Source: an uncultured Bacillota bacterium (GTDB taxonomy: Bacteria; Bacillota; Clostridia; Peptostreptococcales; Anaerovoracaceae). From it: 45,046 nt of DNA. The stretch spans positions 1 to 45,046 of the forward strand of contig CAMNNG010000001.1 in the NCBI GenBank assembly GCA_946545145.1, given 5' to 3'. Positions 23,796 to 33,125 of the stretch are shown here, one piece after another. The notes under the pieces were generated by a model. The model did not search any database and was not told the DNA's origin. It worked only from the letters and a program-made list of their open reading frames with translations. Made by a program: the position numbers and the translations under genes. How positions within the stretch are numbered: the stretch's first letter is position 1; the number at the start of each line of letters is the position of its first letter.

Positions 23796-24281
23796 ATGCT
23801 GCAAAGGATAGGAAGCGGATTCGACGTCCACAGATTTGAGGCCGGAAGGAAGATGATCCTCGGAGGCGTCGAGATACCTTTCGAAAAGGGGCTCAAGGGC
23901 CATTCCGATGCCGATGTCGTTCTCCACGCCGTAATGGACTCGCTGCTCGGCGCGGCGGGGCTCGGCGACATAGGAGAGCACTTCCCTGATACAGATGAAA
24001 AGTACAGGGGGATATCGTCCATGAAACTTCTCGAAGAAGTCGTCAGGATGATATCGGCAGAAGGATTCACGATCGAAAACATCGATGTCACGGTGATATG
24101 CGAGGCGCCTAAGATCAGGCCGCACGCCGGGGCGATGAAGGAAAAGATCAGATCCGCCTGCGGAGACATCGCCGTCAACATCAAGGGAACGACCACGGAG
24201 GGCCTCGGATTCACAGGAAGAAAAGAGGGGATAGCGTGTCACAGCGTCTGTCTTCTGTCAAAAGCAGATAAAGAAGTATAA
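23796..24281 (+). CDS. ispF: 2-C-methyl-D-erythritol 2,4-cyclodiphosphate synthase
   Basis: Zinc-dependent cyclisation step of the MEP isoprenoid pathway. Metal ligands are in SGFDVHRF (Asp10, His12) and GHSDADV (His44); the later motif GTTTEGLGFTGR is also present. The 161-residue length is normal. In many Bacillota ispD sits directly before ispF, often right after the PIN/TRAM gene; no ispD frame is visible here. Confidence 0.97.
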   Translation: MLQRIGSGFDVHRFEAGRKMILGGVEIPFEKGLKGHSDADVVLHAVMDSLLGAAGLGDIGEHFPDTDEKYRGISSMKLLEEVVRMISAEGFTIENIDVTVICEAPKIRPHAGAMKEKIRSACGDIAVNIKGTTTEGLGFTGRKEGIACHSVCLLSKADKEV

Positions 24282-24307
24282 TTTGAAAGTAAGGAGAACC
24301 AGCAAAA

Positions 24308-26035
24308 ATGAAGCTATCTAAAATGCACTTGAAAACACTCAGGGAAGCACCAAACGAAGCTGTGCTTCCCAGCCACATACTTCTGCTGAGGAGCGGGATG
24401 ATCAGAAAACTGGCATCCGGCATCTACGGCTACATGCATCTCGGTTACAGATCGATCAGAAAGATCGAGCAGATAATCAGAGAAGAGATGGACGGTATAG
24501 GCGGTCAGGAGATCCTGATGAGCGCCGTCCAGCCGGCTGAGCTGTGGCAGGATTCCGGAAGATGGTTCGATTACGGTCCCGAACTGTGGAGAGTCAAGGA
24601 CAGAAAAGGCGCTGACTTCTGCCTCGGACCAACTCATGAAGAGGTGTTCACCGACATCATGAGAACAGACGTGACGAGTCACAAACAGCTGCCTGTATCC
24701 CTCTATCAGATACAGACGAAGTACCGTGATGAGGTCAGACCGCGTTTCGGACTCATGAGGAGCAGGGAGTTCATAATGAAGGACGCTTACTCCTTCGACC
24801 TCGATGAAGAGGGACTCGACAAGAGCTACAACGATATGTACGGCGCATATGACAGGATATTCACACGCTGCGGACTCGACTTCAGACCGGTAGAGGCTGA
24901 CAACGGAGCCATCGGAGGCAGCGGTTCTCACGAGTTCACCGCTCTTTCGGAGTACGGCGAGAGCGAGATAGCTTACTGCACAGAGTGCGATATGGCGGCG
25001 ACAGTCGAAAGCGCTGACTGCGTTGACGACCCGGCATCGGATGAAGAGATGCTCGCCATCGAGAAGGTGCACACACCGGGAACGAAGACGATCGAAGAGG
25101 TCGCTGACTTCCTCGGACTCGATAAAAAGCAGACGATCAAGGCTCTGCTGTTCGAGACTTATGACGAGCTCGGACAGAGGAACGGATTCGTAGCGGCCTT
25201 CGTCCGCGGCGACAGAGACTGCAACATGATCAAGCTGGTCAACGCCCTCGATATACCTGAGCACGCTATCGCATTCGCTGATGAAGATGCGATGAGCCTG
25301 GCTACGGGCTGCGTCGGCGGATTCACAGGTCCGGTAGGACTGCACGACTGCAAGATCGTCGTCGACAGCGAGCTCGTTGGCATGAAGAACCTCTGCGCCG
25401 GAGCATGCGAAGTCGACCACCACATGATCAACGTCAACTACGGACGCGATTATGAAGGCGACATCGTGGCGGACATCAAGGTCCTCAAGGAAGGCGACAA
25501 GTGCCCGTGCTGCGGAGCTCCGGTCAAGCACACGAGAGGTATCGAGGTCGGACAGGTATTCAAGCTCGGAACGAAGTATTCGGAGAGCATGGGTGCTTAC
25601 TACAAGGATGAGAACCAGCAGACAAAACCGATCGTTATGGGCTGCTACGGTATAGGAGTCGGAAGAACGATGCAGGCCGTCGTAGAGCAGCATCACGACG
25701 ACAAGGGCATCATCTGGCCGATGAGCGTTGCGCCGTACCACGTCATCGTTACCATCGTCAAGATGAACGATGAGGAGCAGGTCAGCATCGCAGAGTCGAT
25801 CTACGAGAGACTGCAGGCTGCCGGAGTCGAGGTAATGCTCGACGACCGTAAGGAAAGAGCTGGCGTCAAGTTCAACGACGCCGACCTTCTCGGCATCCCG
25901 ATCAGGATCACTGTCGGAAGAGACGCGGCACAGGGAAGCGTTGAGTACAAGCTCCGCCGCGATGCGGACAGCGAGCTGATCGCTATAGACGAAGCAGTTG
26001 AAAGAGCAATAAAGACAGTTAACGAAGAGAAATGA
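24308..26035 (+). CDS. proS: Prolyl-tRNA synthetase (bacterial type with editing domain)
   Basis: Class II synthetase that charges tRNA-Pro. At 575 residues it is the long bacterial form with an inserted YbaK-like editing domain (about 235-390) that clears mischarged Ala-tRNA-Pro. Class II motif 2 appears as KYRDEVRPRFGLMRSREF and motif 3 as GCYGIGVGRTM. AAGGAGA precedes the ATG by good spacing. The stop overlaps the next start (ATGA), so the transporter gene is coupled to it. Confidence 0.97.
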   Translation: MKLSKMHLKTLREAPNEAVLPSHILLLRSGMIRKLASGIYGYMHLGYRSIRKIEQIIREEMDGIGGQEILMSAVQPAELWQDSGRWFDYGPELWRVKDRKGADFCLGPTHEEVFTDIMRTDVTSHKQLPVSLYQIQTKYRDEVRPRFGLMRSREFIMKDAYSFDLDEEGLDKSYNDMYGAYDRIFTRCGLDFRPVEADNGAIGGSGSHEFTALSEYGESEIAYCTECDMAATVESADCVDDPASDEEMLAIEKVHTPGTKTIEEVADFLGLDKKQTIKALLFETYDELGQRNGFVAAFVRGDRDCNMIKLVNALDIPEHAIAFADEDAMSLATGCVGGFTGPVGLHDCKIVVDSELVGMKNLCAGACEVDHHMINVNYGRDYEGDIVADIKVLKEGDKCPCCGAPVKHTRGIEVGQVFKLGTKYSESMGAYYKDENQQTKPIVMGCYGIGVGRTMQAVVEQHHDDKGIIWPMSVAPYHVIVTIVKMNDEEQVSIAESIYERLQAAGVEVMLDDRKERAGVKFNDADLLGIPIRITVGRDAAQGSVEYKLRRDADSELIAIDEAVERAIKTVNEEK

Positions 26036-26628
26036 CACAAAAGGGCACACCAAGGGAATTATGGAAAATGTTCATCGCGTTTTTCAAAATGGGCCTGTTC
26101 ACCATAGGCGGCGGACTGGCCATGATACCCTTGATGCAAAAGTTTGCTGTCGATGATCAGAAATGGCTGACGGAAGAGGAGATGGTGGACTGTATAGCTA
26201 TCAGCTATTCAGTCCCCGGAGTCGTGGCTATCAACGCCGCGACCTTCATCGGGAAGAAAAAGTTCGGTATGACGGGGGCCGTCATAGCGACTCTCGGTGT
26301 GACCCTTCCGTCTCTTTTTTGTATAATCGCGATCGTTCTCTTCCTCGGGCAGATAGAGAACAACAAGTATGTGCAGGGCGCCTTCGTCGGTCTGACGGCT
26401 GCTGCGTGCGGCCTTATCGCGAACGCCATGGTGAGGCTGGCCGGCCAGTCGATCAGGAATGTGTTCGGCTGGATAGTCGCGGCTGCGTCGTTCGCAGCCA
26501 TAACGCTGTTTAACGTCAATGCCATACTCGTTATCCTGTGCGCCGCAGTAAGCGGATACGCATACATGATGATCGCTCCTGAGAAGGCCCTTCCTGAGAA
26601 AAAGAATGAAGAGGAGGATGAGAAATGA
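26032..26628 (+). CDS. Chromate transporter family protein, half 1
   Basis: A single-domain CHR-family membrane protein of 198 residues. The signature FKMGLFTIGGGLAMIP is near residue 15, and SYSVPGVVAINAATFIG follows near 60; about six hydrophobic helices are visible. Pairs of short CHR proteins encoded in tandem form a heterodimeric transporter in several Bacillota, and true substrates of many are unknown. It overlaps proS by ATGA and ends overlapping the second half by ATGA. A charged Glu/Lys tail ends the protein. Confidence 0.88.
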   Translation: MTQKGTPRELWKMFIAFFKMGLFTIGGGLAMIPLMQKFAVDDQKWLTEEEMVDCIAISYSVPGVVAINAATFIGKKKFGMTGAVIATLGVTLPSLFCIIAIVLFLGQIENNKYVQGAFVGLTAAACGLIANAMVRLAGQSIRNVFGWIVAAASFAAITLFNVNAILVILCAAVSGYAYMMIAPEKALPEKKNEEEDEK

Positions 26629-27206
26629 CTGTCCTCCTGAATCTTTTCATATCATTTTTCAAAGTTGGAGCTTTCGCCTTCGGAGGCGGCATGGCGATGC
26701 TTCCGATCATCTTCCAGGAAGTCGAAAGATACGGGATGATGTCGAAGACTGAATTTGCCCGCCTCGTAGCCCTTTCGCAGGTGACGCCGGGGCCGGTCGC
26801 GGTCAACGCGGCGACGTATACCGGCATGATCTATTCGGGCATCCCGGGAGCGGTAGTGGCGACTTTTGGTGTTGCTCTGCCCTCGTTTGCGGTTATAATA
26901 ATCGTAATGAAGTTCATGGAAGCCTTCAAGCAGAGCAAAGGTCTCGAAGGCGTCCTCAGCGGCATAAGGCCCGCTACCGTAGGGCTGATAGCTGCTGCCT
27001 TCATATATATTGCGCAGACCTCGATAGTGGATGGAGAGATATTCTCGATGAGCTTCCTTAAGGGGTTCCCGCATAATATAGACATATTTTCATTTTGTGT
27101 ATTTTTGGCGACGATAGTGCTCGCAGGAAAGTTCAAGGTCGGACCGATCAAGCTGATACTGCTGAGCGGCGTCTGTGGAGCGTTGATATGTGGACTGGCG
27201 GCGTAA
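26625..27206 (+). CDS. Chromate transporter family protein, half 2
   Basis: Second CHR domain protein (193 residues), with the parallel signature FKVGAFAFGGGMAMLP and SQVTPGPVAVNAATYTG. It shares the fold of its neighbour and presumably inserts in opposite topology to make one transporter. GGAGGATGAG lies just upstream. The last 19 bases overlap the start of the NUDIX gene in another frame. Confidence 0.88.
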   Translation: MTVLLNLFISFFKVGAFAFGGGMAMLPIIFQEVERYGMMSKTEFARLVALSQVTPGPVAVNAATYTGMIYSGIPGAVVATFGVALPSFAVIIIVMKFMEAFKQSKGLEGVLSGIRPATVGLIAAAFIYIAQTSIVDGEIFSMSFLKGFPHNIDIFSFCVFLATIVLAGKFKVGPIKLILLSGVCGALICGLAA

Positions 27207-27673
27207 GGGTGATACTGCCCGATGAAGACGGAAAGATACTGATGGTGCATCAATGCCATCCTGAAAGAGATATTTGGCTGGCTCCCGGCGGCGGGACCGA
27301 AGACGGAGAGCTCTCCGTCGAGGCTGCCGTGCGCGAAGTCAGAGAGGAGACGGGACTTGAGATCCACGTCGAAAGGATGCTCTGGCATGTGGAGCAGATC
27401 AAGGATAACGGTGAGCAGCGCTTCGTCGACTTCTTCCTCGGAAAAGTCACGGGCGGGACTTTAGGACTTGGATCTGATCCTGAGTTCTCAGAAGAAAACC
27501 AGGTGATGACTGAACTAAAGTATATGACGATAGAAGAGATGGCCGGCATGGACAACGTCTATCCGGAGTTCCTGGCTGATGAATTAAGAAGGCTGAGGGA
27601 GCCCGGAAGCACGATCAAAGATCCGTACAGGGTCAGAGTAGATGCAGGCCCGGCAAGCGTGAAAGTTAAATAG
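27188..27673 (+). CDS. NUDIX hydrolase
   Basis: Hydrolyses a nucleoside diphosphate linked to another group; the substrate is not predictable. The complete NUDIX box GX5EX7REUXEEXGU spans about residues 37-59 (GGTEDGE, then REVREETGL). Start choice: the open frame reaches back to 27095, but the fold begins at WTGGVRVIL; ATG 27188 with GGAG about 8 nt upstream gives 161 residues and a 19-nt overlap with the CHR gene. A C-terminal extension after the fold is Arg/Pro rich. Confidence 0.88.
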   Translation: MWTGGVRVILPDEDGKILMVHQCHPERDIWLAPGGGTEDGELSVEAAVREVREETGLEIHVERMLWHVEQIKDNGEQRFVDFFLGKVTGGTLGLGSDPEFSEENQVMTELKYMTIEEMAGMDNVYPEFLADELRRLREPGSTIKDPYRVRVDAGPASVKVK

Positions 27674-27689
27674 AAAAAGGAGAATGACA

Positions 27690-28172
27690 ATGAAAAAATT
27701 TGTGATCGAAATGGAAAACGGCGGAAAGATGACGGGAGAACTGTATCCGGACAAGGCTCCGAAGACAGTCGACAACTTCGTAGACCTCTGCGAAAAGGGT
27801 TTTTATGACGGCCTTATCTTCCACCGCGTCATCCCCGGATTCATGATCCAGGGCGGATGCCCGAACGGAAACGGCATGGGCGGCCCGGGATACAGCATCG
27901 AGGGTGAATTCCGCTCGAACGGATTCGACAACGACCTCAAGCACACGAGAGGTGTCCTCTCGATGGCAAGAGCAATGAATCCGAACTCGGCCGGATCGCA
28001 GTTTTTTGTAATGGTAGCAGATGCGCCTCATCTCGACGGTGACTACGCCGCTTTCGGGATGGTCACGGACGGAATGGAAACGGCTGATGAGATCGTGAAC
28101 ACCCCGACGGGCTTCAACGACAAACCGCTCGAAGATCAGGTGATCAAAACTATAACGATCATCGAAGAATGA
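27690..28172 (+). CDS. Peptidyl-prolyl cis-trans isomerase (cyclophilin)
   Basis: Cytosolic single-domain cyclophilin of 160 residues with no signal peptide. Active site features FHRVIPGFMIQGG, the GSQFFVM segment and AFGMV are intact. Start choice: AAAAAGGAGA (27674-27682) is 8 nt before ATG 27690; the ATG at 27684 is too close. It follows the NUDIX gene by 16 nt and is probably co-transcribed. Confidence 0.95.
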   Translation: MKKFVIEMENGGKMTGELYPDKAPKTVDNFVDLCEKGFYDGLIFHRVIPGFMIQGGCPNGNGMGGPGYSIEGEFRSNGFDNDLKHTRGVLSMARAMNPNSAGSQFFVMVADAPHLDGDYAAFGMVTDGMETADEIVNTPTGFNDKPLEDQVIKTITIIEE

Positions 28173-28227
28173 AAACAGCAGTGATCAGATAAGACAGACA
28201 ACAGCAGCGCTAGGAGGTAAGAGAAAT

Positions 28228-29874
28228 ATGAAAGTCAGATTTTGCGGAGCCGCAAACGGTGTAACGGGATCATGCCATCTGATAACATGCGGAGAGCATC
28301 AGGTGCTCTTCGACTGCGGACAGTTCCAGGGCGGAAAGCAGCAGGAACGTCTCAATTACGATGACTTTCCCTTCGATCCGGCTGAGATAGAGTGCGTCGT
28401 CCTGTCGCACGCTCACATCGACCACTGCGGAAGGCTGCCGCTTCTCGTAAAGCGCGGCTTCAAGGGAAAGATATACTGCACGGACGCTACGGCTGATCTT
28501 CTCGATGTAATGCTCAAGGACAGCGGATACATCCATGAGAAGGAAGCCGAGTGGCAGAACAGAAAGAACGAAAGAGCCGGAAGACCGCTCGTTGAGCCTC
28601 TGTATACTTTCAACGACGCCGCGGCTACGCTCGCTTACGTTGAGCCGGTCAGATACGACCAGCTGATCGAGCTGAACCCGGACATGAAGGTCGTCTTCAA
28701 TGAAGCCGGACACATCCTCGGTTCGGCCATCATCGAGCTCTTCGCTACGGAAGACGGAAAGACCAGCAAGATAGTATTCTCGGGAGACCTCGGAGTGATA
28801 GGAAGACCTATCCTCAGAGACCCGAAGATCATAAAGAAGGCCGATCAGGTCATCATGGAGACGACTTACGGAAACAGGGTGCATCCGAAGGAGGACAACG
28901 ATATCGACGCCCTCATCAGGATCGTAGTCGAGACGACGAAGAGGGGCGGAAGCGTCATCATACCGTCGTTTGCAGTAGGCCGTACGCAGGAGCTGATCTA
29001 CGAACTCAACAGATTCTACGACAGCGACACTGAGTATTCCAACGTCCTCAAAGACGTCAAGGTATATGTCGACTCGCCGATGGCGGTCAACGCCACTGAG
29101 GTCTTCCAGAAGAACTCGCAGGTGTTCGACGACGAGATGAGAGAGTACATCATGAAGGGCGATGATCCGCTGAAGTTCAAGGGCCTCTTCTTCGCCAGCA
29201 CGACAGAGGAGTCGCAGAGGATCAACATGGATCCGGATCCGAAGATCATAATCTCGGCAAGCGGCATGTGCGAAGCGGGAAGGATACGTCACCACCTCAA
29301 GCACAATCTGTGGGACGCGAGAAATTCCGTCATCTTCGTAGGATACCAGGCTGAGGGAACGCTCGGAAGAAGGCTCGTCGACGGCGAAAAGGATATCACC
29401 CTCTTCGGAGAGAGCATCCATGTCGCCGCGAAGATACACAACCTCGAAGGCTTCTCAGGCCACGCGGACAAGAACGGACTTCTCGAGTGGCTCGGCGGAT
29501 TCGAGAAGGCTCCGAAGCAGATCTTCCTGGTCCACGGAGAACTTGAGTCCAAGGAAGCGTTCGCTTACACCGTCAAGGAAAAATTCGGATACGACCCCGT
29601 CGTCGTCCGCGAGATATCGGAGTTCGAGCTCGAGACTGCAGACATGATCTCGGTCGAAGAAACGACAGACGCCGGCATCGACAAGGACGAGATCAGGAAC
29701 CTCAGATCGAGGATCTGGAGGGTGCACGACAATCTCGAGAACGCTCTCTACAACTCGAGCCTCATCGCGACAGACGGCATCGATCCGGCAAGGTTCAACG
29801 ATATAAGGAATATCGTCATAGACCTCGAAAAGAACGCGGCGAACCTCAGTTCAAAGCTGACTAAGGACGAGTAA
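28228..29874 (+). CDS. MBL-fold, beta-CASP metallo-hydrolase (putative RNA processing nuclease)
   Basis: Zinc-dependent hydrolase of the beta-CASP group, most likely acting on RNA. The 548-residue protein has the metal motif HAHIDH (about residues 61-66), AGHILGSA, FSGDLG, the beta-CASP region with TTYGNR and PSFAVGRTQE, and the RNA-specificity segment GFSGHADKNGL, followed by a 100-residue C-terminal extension. It resembles the CPSF73-like/YSH1 branch rather than RNase J. GCTAGGAGG gives a strong ribosome binding site. The stop sits in GAGTAAGC. Confidence 0.88.
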   Translation: MKVRFCGAANGVTGSCHLITCGEHQVLFDCGQFQGGKQQERLNYDDFPFDPAEIECVVLSHAHIDHCGRLPLLVKRGFKGKIYCTDATADLLDVMLKDSGYIHEKEAEWQNRKNERAGRPLVEPLYTFNDAAATLAYVEPVRYDQLIELNPDMKVVFNEAGHILGSAIIELFATEDGKTSKIVFSGDLGVIGRPILRDPKIIKKADQVIMETTYGNRVHPKEDNDIDALIRIVVETTKRGGSVIIPSFAVGRTQELIYELNRFYDSDTEYSNVLKDVKVYVDSPMAVNATEVFQKNSQVFDDEMREYIMKGDDPLKFKGLFFASTTEESQRINMDPDPKIIISASGMCEAGRIRHHLKHNLWDARNSVIFVGYQAEGTLGRRLVDGEKDITLFGESIHVAAKIHNLEGFSGHADKNGLLEWLGGFEKAPKQIFLVHGELESKEAFAYTVKEKFGYDPVVVREISEFELETADMISVEETTDAGIDKDEIRNLRSRIWRVHDNLENALYNSSLIATDGIDPARFNDIRNIVIDLEKNAANLSSKLTKDE

Positions 29875-29902
29875 GCAGGGCAGATAAATAATGTGAAAGG
29901 AT

Positions 29903-29926
29903 GATGCGGGCCCTGGAGCCCGCATC
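29903..29926 (+). other. Hairpin between the beta-CASP and EamA genes
   Basis: Perfect 9-bp stem GATGCGGGC/GCCCGCATC with loop CCTGGA, but followed by TTACAAAGG instead of a T tract. It may be a weak or factor-dependent terminator, an mRNA stabiliser or a processing site; it ends 17 nt before the EamA start. Confidence 0.5.
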
Positions 29927-29943
29927 TTACAAAGGATAGGAAA

Positions 29944-30834
29944 GTGGAGAAAAAAGCGATAGCGGCGACTGTGGCGGTCACCGTGATCATGGGGATGACG
30001 TTCCTTGCGAGCAGCGAGCTCCTCATTTATGCAGATTCATATCAGAGCGCGGCGATCAGATGGACGTTCGCGCTCTTCAGCATGCTTGCTATGGTCATCT
30101 TCCGTATGGTGAAGATCGAATTCAAGGGAAAGAACTGGCTCCACGCGGCCCCGGTAGCTCTCTGCCAGCCGTGTATTTATGCTGTCTGCGAACTGGAGGG
30201 GATCAGGCTGACGACGGTAGCTGAGTCGGCCGTAATACTGGCACTGGTTCCGGTCGCTGTAGCTATCATCTCTGCGCTTTTCTTCAGGGTGAAGATCAGC
30301 AGGTTCGTAGTCCTTTGCATTATCGTTTCCTTCGCAGGCGTGCTGCTGACGGTCGACTACTCCGAAGGCTTCGGAGGGGAGACGATAGGACTGATATTCC
30401 TGTTCGCTGCCGTCATCACGGGAGCCATGTACAGCATCACATCGGAGAGGGCCGCGGGCGAATTCTCGCCGAACGATCTGGCCTTCCTGCAGTGCGTCGG
30501 AGGCGGCGTATTCTACAACATAGTAATTCTGATCAGGGGGCAGTGGGCCGAAACGTACAGCATGGCCATCCACCAGCCCTCCGTCATCATATCGGGTATA
30601 TATCTCGGACTGATCTGCTCGGCTCTGGGTTACATTCTCTGGAATTATGTGCTTACTAAGATCCCTGCATATATCAGTTCTCTTTTCATCGCTAACGGCA
30701 TCACAGTCATCGGCGTGTGGGTCGGAGTCTTCTTCAGGGGCGACAAACTCACGCTTCTGGGCATTCTCGGCATGATCCTCATACTCGCGGGAGTCGTGGG
30801 AGTAGGTCTGAAAGGTCCGAAGCAAAGCGATTGA
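29944..30834 (+). CDS. EamA-family (DMT superfamily) transporter
   Basis: Ten predicted transmembrane helices in 296 residues, made of two EamA repeats; membrane exporter or permease of unknown substrate. The first helix reads AIAATVAVTVIMGMTFLAS, and the second repeat includes GLIFLFAAVITGAMYS. The start is GTG 29944 with AGGA upstream. The final bases include the likely -35 of pcrA. Confidence 0.85.
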   Translation: MEKKAIAATVAVTVIMGMTFLASSELLIYADSYQSAAIRWTFALFSMLAMVIFRMVKIEFKGKNWLHAAPVALCQPCIYAVCELEGIRLTTVAESAVILALVPVAVAIISALFFRVKISRFVVLCIIVSFAGVLLTVDYSEGFGGETIGLIFLFAAVITGAMYSITSERAAGEFSPNDLAFLQCVGGGVFYNIVILIRGQWAETYSMAIHQPSVIISGIYLGLICSALGYILWNYVLTKIPAYISSLFIANGITVIGVWVGVFFRGDKLTLLGILGMILILAGVVGVGLKGPKQSD

Positions 30835-30859
30835 ATTTCCCTCCCGTTCGGGTTAAGAT
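30831..30859 (+). promoter_or_regulatory. Possible pcrA promoter giving a leaderless mRNA
   Basis: TTGAAT (30831-30836), 17-nt spacer, TAAGAT (30854-30859), each 4 of 6 to consensus. The expected start of transcription coincides with the pcrA ATG at 30867, and no ribosome binding site is visible. Moderate match only. Confidence 0.4.
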
Positions 30860-30866
30860 ATAGTCT

Positions 30867-33107
30867 ATGGTAAACTTGAATAATGAACAGCAAAGAGCAG
30901 TAATGCACACTGAGGGTCCTCTTTTGATCCTCGCAGGCGCGGGAAGCGGCAAGACGAGCACTATGACGAGCCGCATCGCGCATCTTTTGGATTCGGGGAT
31001 TTCCCCGTACAATATCCTCGCCGTGACTTTCACGAACAAGGCGGCGGGAGAAATGAGAGAAAGAGTCGAACAGCTCGCGGGCGGACGCGTGCCCATGTGG
31101 ATAATGACGTTCCACGCAGCGTGCCTGAGGATACTGAGGCGTGACGCCGACGTCCTCGGATACGGAAAGGACTTCGTGGTCTACGACACGGTCGATGTCA
31201 GATCCTGCATCAGAAGGATAATGAAAGAACTCGACATCGATACGAAGTACTGCCCCGTGAACGGAGTCATCGCGGCGATCTCGGCATGCAAAGAAAGCGA
31301 GATGAGCCCGCGCGATTACAGGGAGACGTTCAGTCAGGATCCGGGAAAGGAAAGGATATACGAGATCTACAAGGAGTATGACAGGATCCTCAGACGGAAC
31401 AACGCCATGGACTTCGACGATCTTCTTCTCAACACGGTCAGACTTTTCGAAGAGGACGAGTCGGTCCTCGAAAGGTACCGCGACCGCTTCAGATACATCA
31501 TGGTCGACGAGTATCAGGACACCAACAGGACGCAGTACAAATTCGTCAAATACCTCGCGGAAGGTCACAGGAACATCTGCGTGGTCGGTGACGACGACCA
31601 GTGCATCTACCAGTGGAGAGGAGCCGACATCAGGAACATCCTCGACTTCGAGAAGGACTTTCCGGATGCGACCGTTATCAAACTGGAGCAGAACTACAGA
31701 TCGACGGCGAACATTCTGGACGCCGCCCATTCAGTCATAGAGAACAACCATCAGAGAAAGAGCAAAAAGCTCTGGACAAAGGCCGGAAGAGGTGAAAAGG
31801 TAGTATATATGAGGGCCGACAACGAGCGCGACGAAGCTGTCAGGACAGCCGTCGAGATCGGCCGCCTCGTGAGGGAAGGAAGGGACTACAAGGACATCGC
31901 CGTCCTCTACAGGACCAATGCGCAGTCCCGTGTTTTTGAAGAAGCCTTCTCGAGAAAGGACATTCCGTACAGAGTAGTAGGAAGCGTCAGATACTACGAA
32001 AGAAAAGAAATCAAGGACATGCTCGCTTACATGCGCCTCGTCCAGAACCCTGCCGACGATGTTTCACTCATGAGAGTCATCAACGAGCCGAAGAGGGGCG
32101 TCGGACAGACGACGGTCGGAAAACTCGCGGCGCTCGCAAGGGCTTACGACACCAGCATCTTCGCCTGCATCAAGGACGAAAGCATGATGGGCGGCATCGG
32201 TGCAAAGGCGAGGAATGCAATAGCGGATTTTGCGGCCTGCATAGAAAAGTACAGCGCCGAGCAGGAGAACCTGAGGGTCTGCGATATATATGACGGCCTC
32301 CTCAGAGACAGCGGCTACATGAAGTCGCTCGAGGACGAGAATACCGTAGAAGCGGATTCGAGGATAGAGAACCTCCTCGAGTTCAGGACGGTCATCGAAA
32401 ACTACGACAACGGAGAGATCGAAGCGATGACGGCGATGGAAGGTCTGGATGAACCGGATTCGACCGCGCCGGACAGGAGCCTTGCCGGCTTCCTCGAAAA
32501 GATATCGCTTCTTTCGGATATAGACAACCACGACAGCGGCGCGGACGCAGTCACGATGATGACGATGCACAGCGCCAAGGGGCTCGAGTTCCCAGTCGTT
32601 TTCATGCCGGGAATGGAGGACGGCCTCTTCCCCGGATGGCGTTCGATCGACGACGCCGCGAAGATGGAGGAGGAGCGCAGACTCTGCTACGTCGGCATGA
32701 CGAGGGCCAAGGAGCTTCTGTATCTGTCGAGCGCGGAGTACAGGGTCATGTACGGCAAGGGCAGCTTTACGAGGGAGTCTGTATTCATGAGAGAACTCGA
32801 CCGCAGCCTGCTTACCGGAGACGCCATCTTCGAGAAGAAGAACGAGGCGAGGTTCGGAAGCGCCAAGCCGATCGACGGAGCGCGCGGACAGGCGCCGCAG
32901 ATGCCCTTCGACAGGCTCAGGCAGGCGAAGCGCGAGATCAAGCAGAAGAAGGCGCCGATCGAACTTTCAGCGGGCGACCGCGTGAAGCACGCGAAGTTCG
33001 GCGAGGGCCTGGTAATAAAAGCGGACGGCAACATAGTCGAAGTCATGTTCGATTCCGCAGGAAAGAAGAAACTGGCCGCGGACATGGCTCCGCTCACTAA
33101 GATCTGA
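30867..33107 (+). CDS. pcrA: ATP-dependent DNA helicase PcrA/UvrD
   Basis: SF1A 3'-5' helicase for nucleotide excision repair, rolling-circle replication and removal of RecA filaments. The 746-residue protein begins LNNEQQRAV (motif Q) and has Walker A AGAGSGKT (24-31), VDEYQDTN (motif II), GDDDQCIYQWRGA (motif III), and TMHSAKGLEFPVVF and VGMTRAKELLYLS (motifs V and VI). The C-terminal Tudor-like tail (GDRVKHAKFGEGLVI) that binds RNA polymerase is intact. No Shine-Dalgarno is visible before ATG 30867. It is followed by ligA 18 nt later, the usual pcrA-ligA pair. Confidence 0.96.
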   Translation: MVNLNNEQQRAVMHTEGPLLILAGAGSGKTSTMTSRIAHLLDSGISPYNILAVTFTNKAAGEMRERVEQLAGGRVPMWIMTFHAACLRILRRDADVLGYGKDFVVYDTVDVRSCIRRIMKELDIDTKYCPVNGVIAAISACKESEMSPRDYRETFSQDPGKERIYEIYKEYDRILRRNNAMDFDDLLLNTVRLFEEDESVLERYRDRFRYIMVDEYQDTNRTQYKFVKYLAEGHRNICVVGDDDQCIYQWRGADIRNILDFEKDFPDATVIKLEQNYRSTANILDAAHSVIENNHQRKSKKLWTKAGRGEKVVYMRADNERDEAVRTAVEIGRLVREGRDYKDIAVLYRTNAQSRVFEEAFSRKDIPYRVVGSVRYYERKEIKDMLAYMRLVQNPADDVSLMRVINEPKRGVGQTTVGKLAALARAYDTSIFACIKDESMMGGIGAKARNAIADFAACIEKYSAEQENLRVCDIYDGLLRDSGYMKSLEDENTVEADSRIENLLEFRTVIENYDNGEIEAMTAMEGLDEPDSTAPDRSLAGFLEKISLLSDIDNHDSGADAVTMMTMHSAKGLEFPVVFMPGMEDGLFPGWRSIDDAAKMEEERRLCYVGMTRAKELLYLSSAEYRVMYGKGSFTRESVFMRELDRSLLTGDAIFEKKNEARFGSAKPIDGARGQAPQMPFDRLRQAKREIKQKKAPIELSAGDRVKHAKFGEGLVIKADGNIVEVMFDSAGKKKLAADMAPLTKI

Positions 33108-33125
33108 TAAAGAGGAGGGCCGCAA

